DNA of 64,000 nucleotides from positions 1 to 64,000 of the forward strand of contig CARYZD010000009.1 in assembly GCA_949106495.1 (NCBI GenBank), read 5' to 3'. The translations under genes were made by a program, and so were the position numbers. Numbering within the stretch: position 1 is the first letter of the stretch; the number at the start of each line of letters is the position of its first letter. The notes beneath the pieces are model-generated. The model was not told the origin of the DNA. It saw only the letters and a program-made list of their open reading frames with translations, and searched no databases. This document shows positions 1 through 8,710 of the stretch, one piece after another. Origin of the DNA: an uncultured Clostridia bacterium. Its GTDB lineage: Bacteria; Bacillota; Clostridia; TANB77; CAG-465.

Positions 1-236
1 TAGAAGAAAATATAGTAGGAGAAGAATTTTATATAGAAGCGCCAGAAATAGAAGGGTATAGAATAATAGGAGAAAAGACAGTAAGAGCAACATATATAAA
101 TGGAGAATTAGTATTTGATGTAGTCTATGAGCCAATAATCGATTTACCAAATACAGGAGATATAAATATATTTGTATATATTATAATTTCTGCAATTTGC
201 ATAGGAGTAATTGCTAAAAAGTTTATAAAAGAATAG
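1..236 (+). CDS. C-terminal end of an LPxTG cell-wall-anchored surface protein (5' truncated)
   Basis: Only the last 77 codons lie in the window, in the frame beginning at base 3. They end with a classic sorting signal: LPNTG at about residues 48-52 of the visible part, a hydrophobic stretch rich in Ile/Val, and a basic tail (KKFIKE). A sortase would cleave between Thr and Gly and link the protein to peptidoglycan. The sequence before the signal (GYRIIGEKTVRATYINGE...) resembles the short beta-rich MucBP-type repeats common in clostridial adhesins, but too little is visible to assign it. A strong terminator follows at once. A class B sortase gene lies at 32437 and a sortase-like gene at 48103; neither is adjacent, so the partner enzyme is not settled. 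Confidence 0.8.
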   Translation, partial: EENIVGEEFYIEAPEIEGYRIIGEKTVRATYINGELVFDVVYEPIIDLPNTGDINIFVYIIISAICIGVIAKKFIKE

Positions 237-240
237 TAAA

Positions 241-283
241 AATAAGGAGAGTTTAATTTAAAGTTAAGCTCTTCTTATTTTTA
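241..283 (+). terminator. Rho-independent terminator of the LPxTG gene
   Basis: A 16-bp stem (241-256 with 264-279, two G-T wobbles), 7-nt loop and a T-rich tail, 4 bases after the stop codon. Confidence 0.85.
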
Positions 284-329
284 GAAAATAGCATTTATAT
301 ACAAAAAAACAAATGGTATAAATTAGTTA

Positions 330-358
330 TTTACTTTCAAAGTACATTGTGTTAAAAT
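330..358 (+). promoter_or_regulatory. Predicted sigma-A promoter of trkA
   Basis: TTTACT at 330-335, 17-bp spacer, TAAAAT at 353-358 preceded by TGT (extended -10). The trkA start follows about 30 bases downstream. Confidence 0.6.
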
Positions 359-387
359 ATGCTTATTATGTATTTTAGAGGTGAAAA

Positions 388-1743
388 ATGAAGATAATTA
401 TTGTAGGAATAGGAAAGCTAGGAGATTATCTTGCAAGGTCATTAGTAAAAGAAGATAATGAAGTAACTGTAATAGATTTTAATTTCTTAGGAAAAGAAAG
501 TCTTATAAATAATGAAGAAGTAAATTATATTGAAGGGAATGGACTAGACTCTAATATATTAGTTGAAGCAGGTATAGAAAATTCAGATTTATTAATTTCA
601 GTAATGAAAGATGATGCTGAAAATGTTATGTGTGTATTGCTTGGTAAAAAATTAGGAGTTAAAAATACAATAGCTAGGATAAGAAAACCTGAATATTCTA
701 AATCAATTAGTTTAATTAAGGAAGAATTAGGATTATCTATGATTATTAATCCTGAATTATTAACAGCATCAAAGATAGCACAAACTTTAAGTATACCTAG
801 CGCATTAGATGCAGTTTCATTTTTAAAAGGTAAAATAGATGTGATATCTTTAAGAATTAAAGAAAATAGTAAATTAGATGGTATTAGTATTGAGACATTA
901 ACAAGAAAACTTAGAAATAATATTATTGTATGTGCTATAGAAAGAGAAGGAGAAATAATAATACCAACAGGAAAAACTAAGTTATTATTTAAAGATAAAA
1001 TTCATATTACAGGAAAAAGAAAAGATATTAATTTATTCCTTAAATTTGCTAAATTGATTAGTGAAAAAACTAATAAAGTTATAATTAGTGGTGGTTCAGA
1101 TATAGCAATTTATTTATCTAAAATGTTAATAGATATGGGAATGTATGTTAAAATAATTGAAAAAGATGAAAAAAGATGTAATTTTTTAAGTGAAAAATTA
1201 CCAGAGGTATTAGTTATAAATGGAGATGTGTCTAATCAAAATTTACTATATGAGGAAGGAATAAAGCACTGTGATGCATTTGTATCTTTAACTAATAATG
1301 ATGAAGAAAATATTATTTATTCAATGTTTGCATCATTAATTAAGGTGCCAAAAATTATTACTAAAATTAATCATATAGATTTAGATGGAGTTACAGATAA
1401 GGCAAGTCTTGATACAATAATAACTCCACATAAGATTGCAGCAAATCAAGTTGTACAATATGTTAGAGCAGTACAAAACAGTGGAAGTAGTTCATGTGAG
1501 TCTGTATATGATTTTGGAGATAATATATTTGAAATGATTGAATTTAAAGTAAAAGATAGCTTTAAATATATAGATAGAAAATTGAAAGATTTAAAATTTA
1601 GGGAAGATATACTTATTGCTGCTATCCAAAGAGGAAAAAATATAATATATCCAACTGGAAATGATGAAATAAAATTAAATGATATAATTGTAATAATTAG
1701 TAAAGATAGTAATATAAGGGAATTAAACGATGTGGTGAAGTAA
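388..1743 (+). CDS. trkA: Trk/Ktr potassium uptake regulatory subunit TrkA
   Basis: Peripheral cytoplasmic subunit that binds NAD(H)/nucleotide and gates the TrkH channel. The 451 residues fit the full-length tandem TrkA form: RCK-N1 with GIGKLG at 7-12 and an acidic residue ending the second strand (VIDF), RCK-C1 around 140-220, a second RCK-N from about 230 whose glycine motif is degraded (GGSDIA), and RCK-C2 to the end. The start has GAGGTG 6 bases upstream. The stop is one base from the start of trkH, so the two are translationally coupled, as is usual for this pair. The degraded second nucleotide motif is common in duplicated TrkA proteins and suggests that only the N-terminal half binds NAD with full affinity. 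Confidence 0.93.
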   Translation: MKIIIVGIGKLGDYLARSLVKEDNEVTVIDFNFLGKESLINNEEVNYIEGNGLDSNILVEAGIENSDLLISVMKDDAENVMCVLLGKKLGVKNTIARIRKPEYSKSISLIKEELGLSMIINPELLTASKIAQTLSIPSALDAVSFLKGKIDVISLRIKENSKLDGISIETLTRKLRNNIIVCAIEREGEIIIPTGKTKLLFKDKIHITGKRKDINLFLKFAKLISEKTNKVIISGGSDIAIYLSKMLIDMGMYVKIIEKDEKRCNFLSEKLPEVLVINGDVSNQNLLYEEGIKHCDAFVSLTNNDEENIIYSMFASLIKVPKIITKINHIDLDGVTDKASLDTIITPHKIAANQVVQYVRAVQNSGSSSCESVYDFGDNIFEMIEFKVKDSFKYIDRKLKDLKFREDILIAAIQRGKNIIYPTGNDEIKLNDIIVIISKDSNIRELNDVVK

Positions 1744-1744
1744 T

Positions 1745-3160
1745 ATGAGAAAAATTGTATATAATTATCTTGGTAAAGTTTTAATAGGTTTTTCTATTTT
1801 ATTTATTTTTCCAATTATTGTAGCATTATTATATAAAGAATCATTTCTTGTATTTGTGATACCACAAATAATAAGTTTAATACTTGGAATATTACTTAAC
1901 TTAATAGATGCAAAAAAATTTACTATCTTTGCAAAAGATGGATTTAAAATAGTAGCATTATCTTGGATTATGATATCAATTATAGGTGCATTGCCATTTT
2001 ATTTAAATAATGATGCAAGTTTTATTGATGCGTTATTTGAGACAGTATCAGGATTTACAACTACTGGTGCAACTATATTTGAAGATGTTGAAATATTAAA
2101 TAAAAGTATTTTATTTTGGCGTTCATTTACTCATTTTATAGGTGGAATGGGAGTACTTGCTTTTGTAATGACAATTATACCATTATCTAAAAATGATAAA
2201 TCGATGCATGTATTAAAAGCTGAAATGCCTGGACCAACTGTAGGAAAATTAGTTCCTGGAATAAAGAAAAGTTTAATATATTTATATATTATTTATATTA
2301 CGCTTACATTTATTGAATGGATATTACTTTTTATAGGTGGTATTTCTCCTTTTGATAGTTTGCTTATTTCTTTTGGAACAGCAGGAACAGGAGGTTTTTC
2401 TGTTTTAAATTCATCTATTGCAAGCTATTCAGTATTTAGTAAGTATGTAATAGCAATATTTATGTTTTTATTTGGTGTAAACTTTAATGTATACTTTCTA
2501 ATGTTAATAGGAAATATAAAGAATGCGTTAAAAAGTGAAGAATTAAAAGTATATATTTTAATATTCATTTTTTCTGTATCGTTTATATGTATTAATACAA
2601 TAAATTTAATTGGAAATATATCAGATGCATTTATGCAAGCTTTCTTTCATGTGAGTTCTCTTATGACTAGTACAGGCTATAGTATAGGTGACATTAATAT
2701 TTATCCTACAGCAAGTAGAATTTTAATATTAATTTTGATGTTAATAAGTGCTTGCGCAGGAAGTACATGTGGAGGATTTAAGATTTCTAGATTAATAATT
2801 TGTGTAAAATCTATTGGAAGAGATTTGAAAAAAATGGTACATCCAAATAGTGTTCAAATAGTAACATTTGAAGGAAGAAAAGTATCTGAGGAAACAATAA
2901 AAAATACTAATTCTTTTATGCTTTTATATATTATACTAATAATTATAATTTTATTTATAATTAGTTTTGATGGCTATTCTTTTGAAACAAGTATTAATGC
3001 AGTATTTACAACATTTGCAAATGTTGGACTTTGCTTTAATATTTCAAATTTTGCAGATTTTAGCAGTTTATCTAAAATAGTATTAAGTATTGGAATGTTA
3101 CTTGGAAGACTTGAAATATTCCCTGTAATAACTTTATTTACAGATTTAAAGAAAAAATAA
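1745..3160 (+). CDS. trkH: Trk/Ktr potassium transporter membrane subunit TrkH
   Basis: Integral membrane K+ channel subunit of the TrkH/KtrB family, 471 residues, near the family norm. Four membrane-pore-membrane repeats are recognisable by their filter loops: TTTGAT in repeat 1, GTGGF in repeat 2, STGYS in repeat 3 and NVGLCF in repeat 4, each with the conserved glycine that lines the K+ pore. The N-terminus and most of the chain are hydrophobic. A basic loop (GRDLKKMVHPN) precedes the last repeat. It starts one base after the trkA stop; the two should form a K+ uptake complex with TrkA on the cytoplasmic face. No clear terminator was seen before the pyrB promoter. Confidence 0.93.
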   Translation: MRKIVYNYLGKVLIGFSILFIFPIIVALLYKESFLVFVIPQIISLILGILLNLIDAKKFTIFAKDGFKIVALSWIMISIIGALPFYLNNDASFIDALFETVSGFTTTGATIFEDVEILNKSILFWRSFTHFIGGMGVLAFVMTIIPLSKNDKSMHVLKAEMPGPTVGKLVPGIKKSLIYLYIIYITLTFIEWILLFIGGISPFDSLLISFGTAGTGGFSVLNSSIASYSVFSKYVIAIFMFLFGVNFNVYFLMLIGNIKNALKSEELKVYILIFIFSVSFICINTINLIGNISDAFMQAFFHVSSLMTSTGYSIGDINIYPTASRILILILMLISACAGSTCGGFKISRLIICVKSIGRDLKKMVHPNSVQIVTFEGRKVSEETIKNTNSFMLLYIILIIIILFIISFDGYSFETSINAVFTTFANVGLCFNISNFADFSSLSKIVLSIGMLLGRLEIFPVITLFTDLKKK

Positions 3161-3184
3161 AGAGAATTAATATAAAAAAATCAA

Positions 3185-3223
3185 ATTATACCCTTTACAA
3201 ATTTTAAATTTTATTGGTATAAT
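3185..3223 (+). promoter_or_regulatory. pyrB promoter with inverted repeat
   Basis: TTTACA at 3194-3199, 18-bp spacer, TATAAT at 3218-3223. A perfect 8-bp inverted repeat (ATTATACC at 3185-3192, GGTATAAT at 3216-3223) brackets the promoter and could be an operator. No pyrR-type attenuator is seen between promoter and gene; the 5' leader is only about 20 bases. Confidence 0.6.
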
Positions 3224-3250
3224 ATTTAAAATTAATAAAGGAGTGAAAAT

Positions 3251-4165
3251 ATGAAACATTTAATTGATATTAAAGATTTATCTATAGAGGAAATTAACGA
3301 TTTAATTGAAGTAGCTAAAGATATCATTAACAATAGAGAAAAATATTCTCATAAATGTGATGGTAGAAAATTAGCTACTTTATTTTTTGAGCCAAGTACC
3401 AGAACAAGATTAAGTTTTGAAGCAGCAATGATGGAGTTAGGAGGAAATGTTATAGGATTTTCAGATTCTTCTTCAAGTTCTACATCAAAAGGAGAAACTG
3501 TATCAGACACAATTAGAGTAGTTGGATGTTATAGTGATATTATAGCTATGCGTCATCCAAAAGAAGGTGCACCTTTAGTAGCATCTATGAAATCAACAGT
3601 ACCTATTATTAATGCTGGAGATGGAGGACATAACCATCCAACACAAACGTTAACAGACTTATTGACAATACAATCTGAAAAAGGAAGAATGGATAATTTA
3701 ACAATAGGACTTTGTGGGGATTTGAAATTTGGAAGAACAGTGCATTCACTAATTACTGCAATGACTAGATATAAAAATATAAAATTTGTTTTAATTTCTC
3801 CAAAAGAACTAGAAATACCAGAATATATAAAAAAAGAAGTATTAGATAAAAATAATATAGAGTATGTAGAAACAAATGATATAGAAGAGTATATGGCAGA
3901 TTTAGATATACTTTATATGACAAGAGTTCAAAAAGAAAGATTTTTTAATGAGGCAGATTATATTAGACTTAAAGATTATTATATATTAAATAAAGAAAAA
4001 TTAGAAAAAGCAAAAAATGATTTAATAATAATGCATCCATTACCAAGAGTAAACGAAATTTCAACAGATGTAGATGAGGATAAAAGAGCTTGTTATTTTA
4101 AACAAGCTGAATATGGAAAATATATTAGAATGGCATTAATTTTAAAATTATTGGAGGTAGAATAA
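3251..4165 (+). CDS. pyrB: Aspartate carbamoyltransferase catalytic chain
   Basis: Catalyses carbamoyl phosphate + aspartate to N-carbamoyl-aspartate, the committed step of pyrimidine synthesis, in the cytoplasm. At 304 residues it has the family length. The carbamoyl-phosphate loop EPSTRTR lies at 47-53, the 80s loop with K/GETVSDTIR around 80-90, RHP at 101-103, HNHPTQTLTD at 127-136, and the aspartate-side HPLPRV at 262-267; all catalytic signatures are intact. AGGAGTG precedes the ATG. The stop overlaps the start of pyrI by one base, giving the two-chain allosteric holoenzyme. No other pyrimidine genes follow, so this is a stand-alone pyrBI unit ended by a terminator. Confidence 0.96.
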   Translation: MKHLIDIKDLSIEEINDLIEVAKDIINNREKYSHKCDGRKLATLFFEPSTRTRLSFEAAMMELGGNVIGFSDSSSSSTSKGETVSDTIRVVGCYSDIIAMRHPKEGAPLVASMKSTVPIINAGDGGHNHPTQTLTDLLTIQSEKGRMDNLTIGLCGDLKFGRTVHSLITAMTRYKNIKFVLISPKELEIPEYIKKEVLDKNNIEYVETNDIEEYMADLDILYMTRVQKERFFNEADYIRLKDYYILNKEKLEKAKNDLIIMHPLPRVNEISTDVDEDKRACYFKQAEYGKYIRMALILKLLEVE

Positions 4166-4584
4166 TGAATATTGATAGTATAAAAGAAGGATTAGTAATT
4201 GATCATATTAAAGCAGGAAATGCTATGAAAATATATGATTTATTAAACTTAAAAGAATTAGATTGTCAAATTGCAATTATAATGAATGCAAAAAGTGAAA
4301 AAACTGGAAAAAAAGATATAATAAAAATAGATAAAAATATAGATTTAGATATTGAAAAGCTAGGATTTATAGATAATAGCGTTACAGTTAATATTGTTAA
4401 AGACGATAAAATAATAGAGAAGAAAAAATTATCTTTGCCAGAAGAAATTGTAAATGTAGCAAAATGTCAAAATCCAAGATGTATTACTTCTGTAGAACAT
4501 TCTTTAGACCAAATTTTTATTTTAACAGATAAAGAAAATAATGTATATAGATGTAAATATTGTGAAATGAGTTTAAAAAAATAA
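4165..4584 (+). CDS. pyrI: Aspartate carbamoyltransferase regulatory chain
   Basis: Nucleotide-binding regulatory subunit of the ATCase holoenzyme. The 139 residues begin close to the allosteric domain (IDHIKAGNAMKI) and carry the KDIIKID strand typical of PyrI. The C-terminal zinc domain has all four cysteines: C101, C106, C130 and C133 (CQNPRC...CKYC), which bind Zn and contact PyrB. Slightly shorter than the 153-residue E. coli chain, mostly at the N- and C-termini. Translation is coupled to pyrB by the overlapping TAATG. In enteric enzymes this chain gives CTP inhibition; the allosteric response here cannot be read from sequence. Confidence 0.94.
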   Translation: MNIDSIKEGLVIDHIKAGNAMKIYDLLNLKELDCQIAIIMNAKSEKTGKKDIIKIDKNIDLDIEKLGFIDNSVTVNIVKDDKIIEKKKLSLPEEIVNVAKCQNPRCITSVEHSLDQIFILTDKENNVYRCKYCEMSLKK

Positions 4585-4588
4585 AGTT

Positions 4589-4618
4589 AAAGCCTATAGT
4601 GTATAAGCTATAGGTTTT
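4589..4618 (+). terminator. Terminator of pyrBI
   Basis: Stem of AGCCTATAG with CTATAGGTT (4591-4599 / 4608-4616), extended by A-T pairs, loop of 8, T-rich tail. Confidence 0.8.
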
Positions 4619-4734
4619 ATGTATATATAATATCTTAAAATAATATATGGGCGAAAATGTAAACCTAGATTAAATTTTTTCATATACTATTAATTGGAAA
4701 GGGAAAAAATAACTCTTCTAATTGGAGATTTTTA

Positions 4735-5463
4735 ATGAAATTTTTTAATAAATCTGATAAAAATAAGGATAAATCAAACTGTTGTAATGAACTTAGTTGT
4801 AAAGATTGTAATAAATATTTTGATAATTGTTCTGACTGTAATTGTGATAGTTGTCAAGAATGTTGTGAACCAATTATAATAGTTGGTGCAAAAGGTAGTA
4901 CAGGTGCAGCTGGTCCTACTGGAGCAACAGGAGCGAGTGGTGGATCTACTATCATTCCTTTATCTTCTGGAATAGCAATTCCTCTTAATACAATTGAAGG
5001 TGGCTTACCTGGAACTCCATCTTTTATAGGGTTAGGTTCATCTGCTACTGGCAATGAAGTTTTAGGGCCTACTATTGATTTTACAGGGGATTCAGTAGAC
5101 TTATTAAATTTTGCTTTTTCAATGCCAAGAGCAGGTATAATAAAATCAATAAGTGCTTTCTTTAGCACAACTGGTGCTATTCTTCTTACTGATTCTTTTC
5201 TTACAATAAGAGCACAATTATATGTTTCTGCAACACCTAATAATGTATTTGTTGCAATACCAGATGCATATGTTGATTTAGCACCTTCACTTACAGGTGA
5301 TATGGTGCCAGCAGATACAATTTGTAATGGTGTGACAACCAATTTATCAATTCCTATTACTGCACAATCACGTTTATTAATGGTATTTTCTGCTAGTGCT
5401 ACAGGAACTTCTTTAGAGAATACTATATTAGGATATGCAAGTGCTGGAATAGAAATAGAATAA
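4735..5463 (+). CDS. BclB-like exosporium/spore surface protein with a short collagen-like segment
   Basis: The N-terminus (residues 1-45) is lysine-rich then very cysteine-rich (about ten Cys between 17 and 45), followed by a short collagen-like G-x-x tract (GSTGAAGPTGATGASGG, about 54-70) and a C-terminal domain of about 165 residues with the Ser/Thr/Gly-rich strands and PRAG/TSLENTILGYASAG pattern of the BclB C-terminal domain. Such proteins form glycosylated filaments on Bacillus and Clostridium spores; the collagen tract here is unusually short. No signal peptide, as expected for mother-cell coat or exosporium proteins. The Cys-rich head could crosslink it or bind metal. GGAG lies 7 bases before the ATG. 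It is a single-gene unit ended by a shared bidirectional terminator; no sporulation sigma promoter could be identified by eye. Confidence 0.8.
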   Translation: MKFFNKSDKNKDKSNCCNELSCKDCNKYFDNCSDCNCDSCQECCEPIIIVGAKGSTGAAGPTGATGASGGSTIIPLSSGIAIPLNTIEGGLPGTPSFIGLGSSATGNEVLGPTIDFTGDSVDLLNFAFSMPRAGIIKSISAFFSTTGAILLTDSFLTIRAQLYVSATPNNVFVAIPDAYVDLAPSLTGDMVPADTICNGVTTNLSIPITAQSRLLMVFSASATGTSLENTILGYASAGIEIE

Positions 5464-5524
5464 AGTATGTATTGCTAATTAAATAAAGTTAGAAATATAA
5501 AGAATGTTTTATAACTAAAAAAAT

Positions 5525-5568
5525 AAAACTACTAGTTTATTAAAATATAAAAACTAGTAGTTTTTTTA
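5525..5568. terminator. Bidirectional terminator between convergent genes
   Basis: 14-bp perfect stem (5525-5538 / 5551-5564) flanked by A-run and T-run, between the BclB-like gene and the convergent CAP-domain gene. Confidence 0.85.
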
Positions 5569-5579
5569 TTTATATTATA

Positions 5580-6563
5580 CTATTTTCCAATAAACATTAA
5601 AACAATAACATATCCATATGTATTACTTTTTTCTATACCAATACCAATGTAGTTATATGCATTAGAAAATATATTTTTACTATGTTCTTCTGAATTTAAG
5701 AAAGAATTAATTGCATCATCTATATCATTGTTTCCAGCTATATTTTCTCCTGCAGCAATATAGGTAATTCCTGCATTTTGCATCATTTCAAATGGAGTTC
5801 CATATGTTGGGGATGTATGAGAAAAGTAATTGTTTTCTACCATGTCTCTGGCTTTAGTTTGAGCTGTAGCAGTTACAAGTGAATCAAGAGTAAGAGCAGG
5901 AAGGCCACGATTTATTCTTTCAGCATTAATTCTTTCAAGTATATATGCTACATTTGCTTTTTCATCATTACTTGGTGGAGCTTCTTCTTGTGAAGGAGGA
6001 ACTACTTCATTAGGTACATTATTATTTTCTGGTGGATTTTGATTTTCAGACTTCCAATTAACTAAATCTTCCCTTATCATACCAACTAAATTATCTTTAG
6101 TTATTACAAGTAGGAAATTATTAATAGCACCTATTACATAAACTTCGTCACCTGCATTTAATTTTCCATATACTTTAAATGAAGTAGAAGGACCACCTCT
6201 AACTATTGTATTATCTCCTTTAATAGTACCATAAAAAGGAGCATAATCTGTATATACTAAATTATCTGTTTTATCTCCAGTAATTTTTGCATAATCTTTA
6301 GATATAATTCCCACTTCATTATTTTCTAATTGTACTATATAGTAATTATCTATTGAGCCAACAAGTTTAATTTTTGAGTTAGGAGCAAGTGTTCTAACAA
6401 AAGAAGAATAATCTGTAGTTGGCTTATTTCTTAAATTAACATTAGCTGTAGTAATACCATATTCCGGAGCAAAATGAGAAATATTTGCTGCAAATATAGT
6501 TGAAAATACTAATATAAATAGAACCGTTACTATTAGTATTATAGTTGTTTTTTTCTTTGTCAT
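5580..6563 (-). CDS. Secreted SH3b-SH3b-CAP/SCP domain protein (YkwD-like)
   Basis: 327 residues. Residues 6-26 form an uncleaved or cleavable hydrophobic signal after MTKKK. Two bacterial SH3 (SH3b) modules follow at about 35-100 (ANVNLRNKPTTDYSSFV) and 105-170 (TIVRGGPSTSFKVYGKL), then a Pro/Glu/Asn linker (about 173-200) and a CAP/SCP domain from 205 to the end with the conserved LxxINxxR start, NYFSHTSPTYGTPFEMM, GENIAG and HSKNIFSNAYNYIGIG. SH3b modules usually bind peptidoglycan, so the protein probably sits in the cell wall; the biochemical activity of bacterial CAP domains is mostly unknown, although some act in spores (YkwD, YlbC type). Transcribed divergently from the FAD oxidoreductase gene; GAGGTG precedes the start. 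Confidence 0.9.
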   Translation of the reverse strand: MTKKKTTIILIVTVLFILVFSTIFAANISHFAPEYGITTANVNLRNKPTTDYSSFVRTLAPNSKIKLVGSIDNYYIVQLENNEVGIISKDYAKITGDKTDNLVYTDYAPFYGTIKGDNTIVRGGPSTSFKVYGKLNAGDEVYVIGAINNFLLVITKDNLVGMIREDLVNWKSENQNPPENNNVPNEVVPPSQEEAPPSNDEKANVAYILERINAERINRGLPALTLDSLVTATAQTKARDMVENNYFSHTSPTYGTPFEMMQNAGITYIAAGENIAGNNDIDDAINSFLNSEEHSKNIFSNAYNYIGIGIEKSNTYGYVIVLMFIGK

Positions 6564-6665
6564 AAGTTTTCACCTCACACATATTATTACCAAAACTTTC
6601 CTGAATATAATAAAAATTGGTATAATTTTGAAATTTTGTATAAAAAATATTTATGAGGTGTTAAT

Positions 6666-7829
6666 ATGCAAAAAGGAATTTGGTTAAGGAAAAATAAAGT
6701 GAGAAACGTTTATCCATATTTATCTAGTAATATAGAATGTGATGTAATTGTTGTTGGTGGTGGAATTTGTGGAGCAATAACTGCATATTTTCTTGCAAAA
6801 GATGGATTTAAAGTTTGTGTAATTGAGAAAAATATAATAGGATATAATACAACTGGTGTATCATCTGCTTGTATAACAGATTTTATAGATGAATTATATA
6901 CAAAAAGTTGTATAAATAAAGAAAAAAATATAGAGAGAAAGTTATTAGATTTAAAGAAAAAAGCTAATTCTCTTTTAGATGAAATTATTGTAGATATTGG
7001 GAAAAATGAATATTTAAAAAAGACAGATTATACAATACTAAATACAAAAATGTTTCAAAAATCTATGCTTAAAAATGAAATTAATATGAGAAATAGTGTA
7101 GGAGAAAAAGTAGATTTTAATGATTCAAATAGTGGTATTAATATAAAGCAAGGTGCAAGACTTATTGATTCTTATGATTTTACATCTAGAATATTTGAAT
7201 ATATTTCAAGTTATCCAAATGTACATATTTTTGAAAATACAGAACTTATGGAAGTTAAAACATTTTATGACTATGTAGAAGTAAAAACTCAAAATGATTT
7301 TTCTATTAAAGCCAATTCATTAATACTTACAACTAGTATAGATAGTCTTCAAGTATCTAATATACCAAATGTAGAAATGTATAAAAGATTTAGTGTAGCT
7401 TTAAAAACAGATATTAAAAAGAAAATGTGTATTAAAGTATTAAATGATATACCAGTATATATACGTTCAGATGATTATGGAAATGTAATTGTATCAGGTA
7501 TTGATACTAGATATACTTTTAAAATGGATAATCCAAAATATATTGATACACTTGAAAAAGAAAATCAAAAAAGACTAAAAAGTGTATTATATAAAATGTT
7601 TCCTAAAGTAGAAATTACAGACGAAATAGTATCTTATAGTGGAAATATATATACATCAAAAGATAATTTACCTGTTATTTGTGAGATAGAAAGTATTCCT
7701 AATGTATATTTAAATATTGGAATGGGAAGTTCATCTATTTCACAAATGTTAATAGGTGCAGATATATTAAAAGAGGCAATAAAAGGATATTACAAAAAAG
7801 AAATGAATTTATTTAAAATTAATAGATAA
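6666..7829 (+). CDS. FAD-dependent oxidoreductase of the DAO family
   Basis: 387 residues. A dinucleotide-binding fold opens at residue 26 with VIVVGGGICGAITAYFL and an acidic end of strand 2 (VIEK), then the GYNTTGVSSACIT flavin loop typical of D-amino-acid-oxidase-like enzymes. The C-terminus has the second FAD contact (NIGMGSSSISQMLIGADIL). It lacks the Rieske domain that ends the related YhfW-type proteins. The substrate cannot be told; glycine/sarcosine or other amine oxidation are the usual family activities. GAGGTG lies 7 bases before the ATG. The gene stands alone between the divergent CAP protein and the DUF2344 gene. Confidence 0.8.
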   Translation: MQKGIWLRKNKVRNVYPYLSSNIECDVIVVGGGICGAITAYFLAKDGFKVCVIEKNIIGYNTTGVSSACITDFIDELYTKSCINKEKNIERKLLDLKKKANSLLDEIIVDIGKNEYLKKTDYTILNTKMFQKSMLKNEINMRNSVGEKVDFNDSNSGINIKQGARLIDSYDFTSRIFEYISSYPNVHIFENTELMEVKTFYDYVEVKTQNDFSIKANSLILTTSIDSLQVSNIPNVEMYKRFSVALKTDIKKKMCIKVLNDIPVYIRSDDYGNVIVSGIDTRYTFKMDNPKYIDTLEKENQKRLKSVLYKMFPKVEITDEIVSYSGNIYTSKDNLPVICEIESIPNVYLNIGMGSSSISQMLIGADILKEAIKGYYKKEMNLFKINR

Positions 7830-7876
7830 ATTGTTACAAAAAAATGTCAAAAAATCTTTAATTTTGGAATGCACTG

Positions 7877-7885
7877 TGATATAAT
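7877..7885 (+). promoter_or_regulatory. Extended -10 promoter of the DUF2344 gene
   Basis: TGA followed by TATAAT (7880-7885), no good -35. The predicted transcript begins near 7892, inside the upstream in-frame extension, which supports the start at 7908. The same TGTGATATAAT string recurs upstream of pepF. Confidence 0.5.
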
Positions 7886-7907
7886 AACGCACAGGAAGGA
7901 AGATGGT

Positions 7908-8582
7908 ATGATGAACAAGCTAAGGTTAGTTTATGGTAAATCAAGAGATGCTATGTATATATCACAAGAGGATACAATAAAGATTTTTTCGGAAGCGTTC
8001 TCTAAGGCAGGACTACCAGTTGTAAAATCTAAAAGTACAAATATGGTAGATATGATGTTTGCTCATCCACTTACTGATGGATATGAAAGTACAGGAGAGA
8101 TATTTGAAATATATCTTTCTGAAGAAGTTGACACACGTTATTTAGTTAGGGAAATAAATAGAACTTTACCAGCTGGATTTATAGTAATGTCAGCAGAATA
8201 TGTTTCATCAAGTGAAGAAAGTATTAATCTAAGAGTGTATGCAGCAGAATATGTAGTAAGTTTAGACTATACAGAAAAATTTAAAAATAAAACATTAAGA
8301 GAAAAAGAAGAGATAAGAGCATATTATAGAAAGAAAATGGAAATGTATTTATCTCAAACTCAAATTCTTGTTGTTAAAAAAAGTTATGACAGAATGGAAA
8401 GATTAGATATAAAGCCTCAGATTGAAAAATATGTATTTAATATAGATGATAGTGTTAATGTAGTTTTATCTGCAGGACCAAGATCCAATATATCCCCAGC
8501 AATATTAATGGATGGATATTCTGAATATATTAACGAAGTAGTACCTTATGAAGTTAAAAGAAAAAGAATACTTTATAGTTAG
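7908..8582 (+). CDS. DUF2344 / radical-SAM-linked protein
   Basis: 224 residues from the ATG at 7908, which has AGGAAGGA 7 bases upstream; an upstream in-frame ATG at 7869 lies before the predicted transcription start and is rejected. The sequence KLRLVYGKSRDAMYISQEDTIKIFSEAFSKAGLPV is characteristic of the domain called radical SAM-linked protein (DUF2344, TIGR03936), which is normally encoded next to, or fused to, a B12-binding radical SAM protein. No such partner is adjacent here, the next gene being spoVG, so it may act with an enzyme encoded elsewhere. The C-terminal part (RLDIKPQIEKYVF, AGPRSNISPAILMDGY) also fits the family. The exact function is unknown; a role in tRNA or rRNA-related chemistry has been suggested only by association. 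Confidence 0.75.
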   Translation: MMNKLRLVYGKSRDAMYISQEDTIKIFSEAFSKAGLPVVKSKSTNMVDMMFAHPLTDGYESTGEIFEIYLSEEVDTRYLVREINRTLPAGFIVMSAEYVSSSEESINLRVYAAEYVVSLDYTEKFKNKTLREKEEIRAYYRKKMEMYLSQTQILVVKKSYDRMERLDIKPQIEKYVFNIDDSVNVVLSAGPRSNISPAILMDGYSEYINEVVPYEVKRKRILYS

Positions 8583-8649
8583 ATAAAATGTCATATTTTC
8601 TTGAAATGTTTCTGTAACAAAAATGATATAAATTATGGTAAACAAATTG

Positions 8650-8678
8650 TTGACATTGACATATTAATATGGGATAAT
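8650..8678 (+). promoter_or_regulatory. Sigma-A promoter of spoVG
   Basis: TTGACA at 8650-8655, 17-bp spacer, GATAAT at 8673-8678. This looks like a housekeeping promoter, unlike the sigma-H promoter of B. subtilis spoVG. Confidence 0.75.
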
Positions 8679-8710
8679 AAAGTTAACATTCAAGGAAGGC
8701 GGTGTAGAAC

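Noticed and set aside
4854..5342. 162-codon open frame on the minus strand
   Set aside because: Lies wholly inside the BclB-like gene, has no ribosome site and is produced by codon bias of the real gene.
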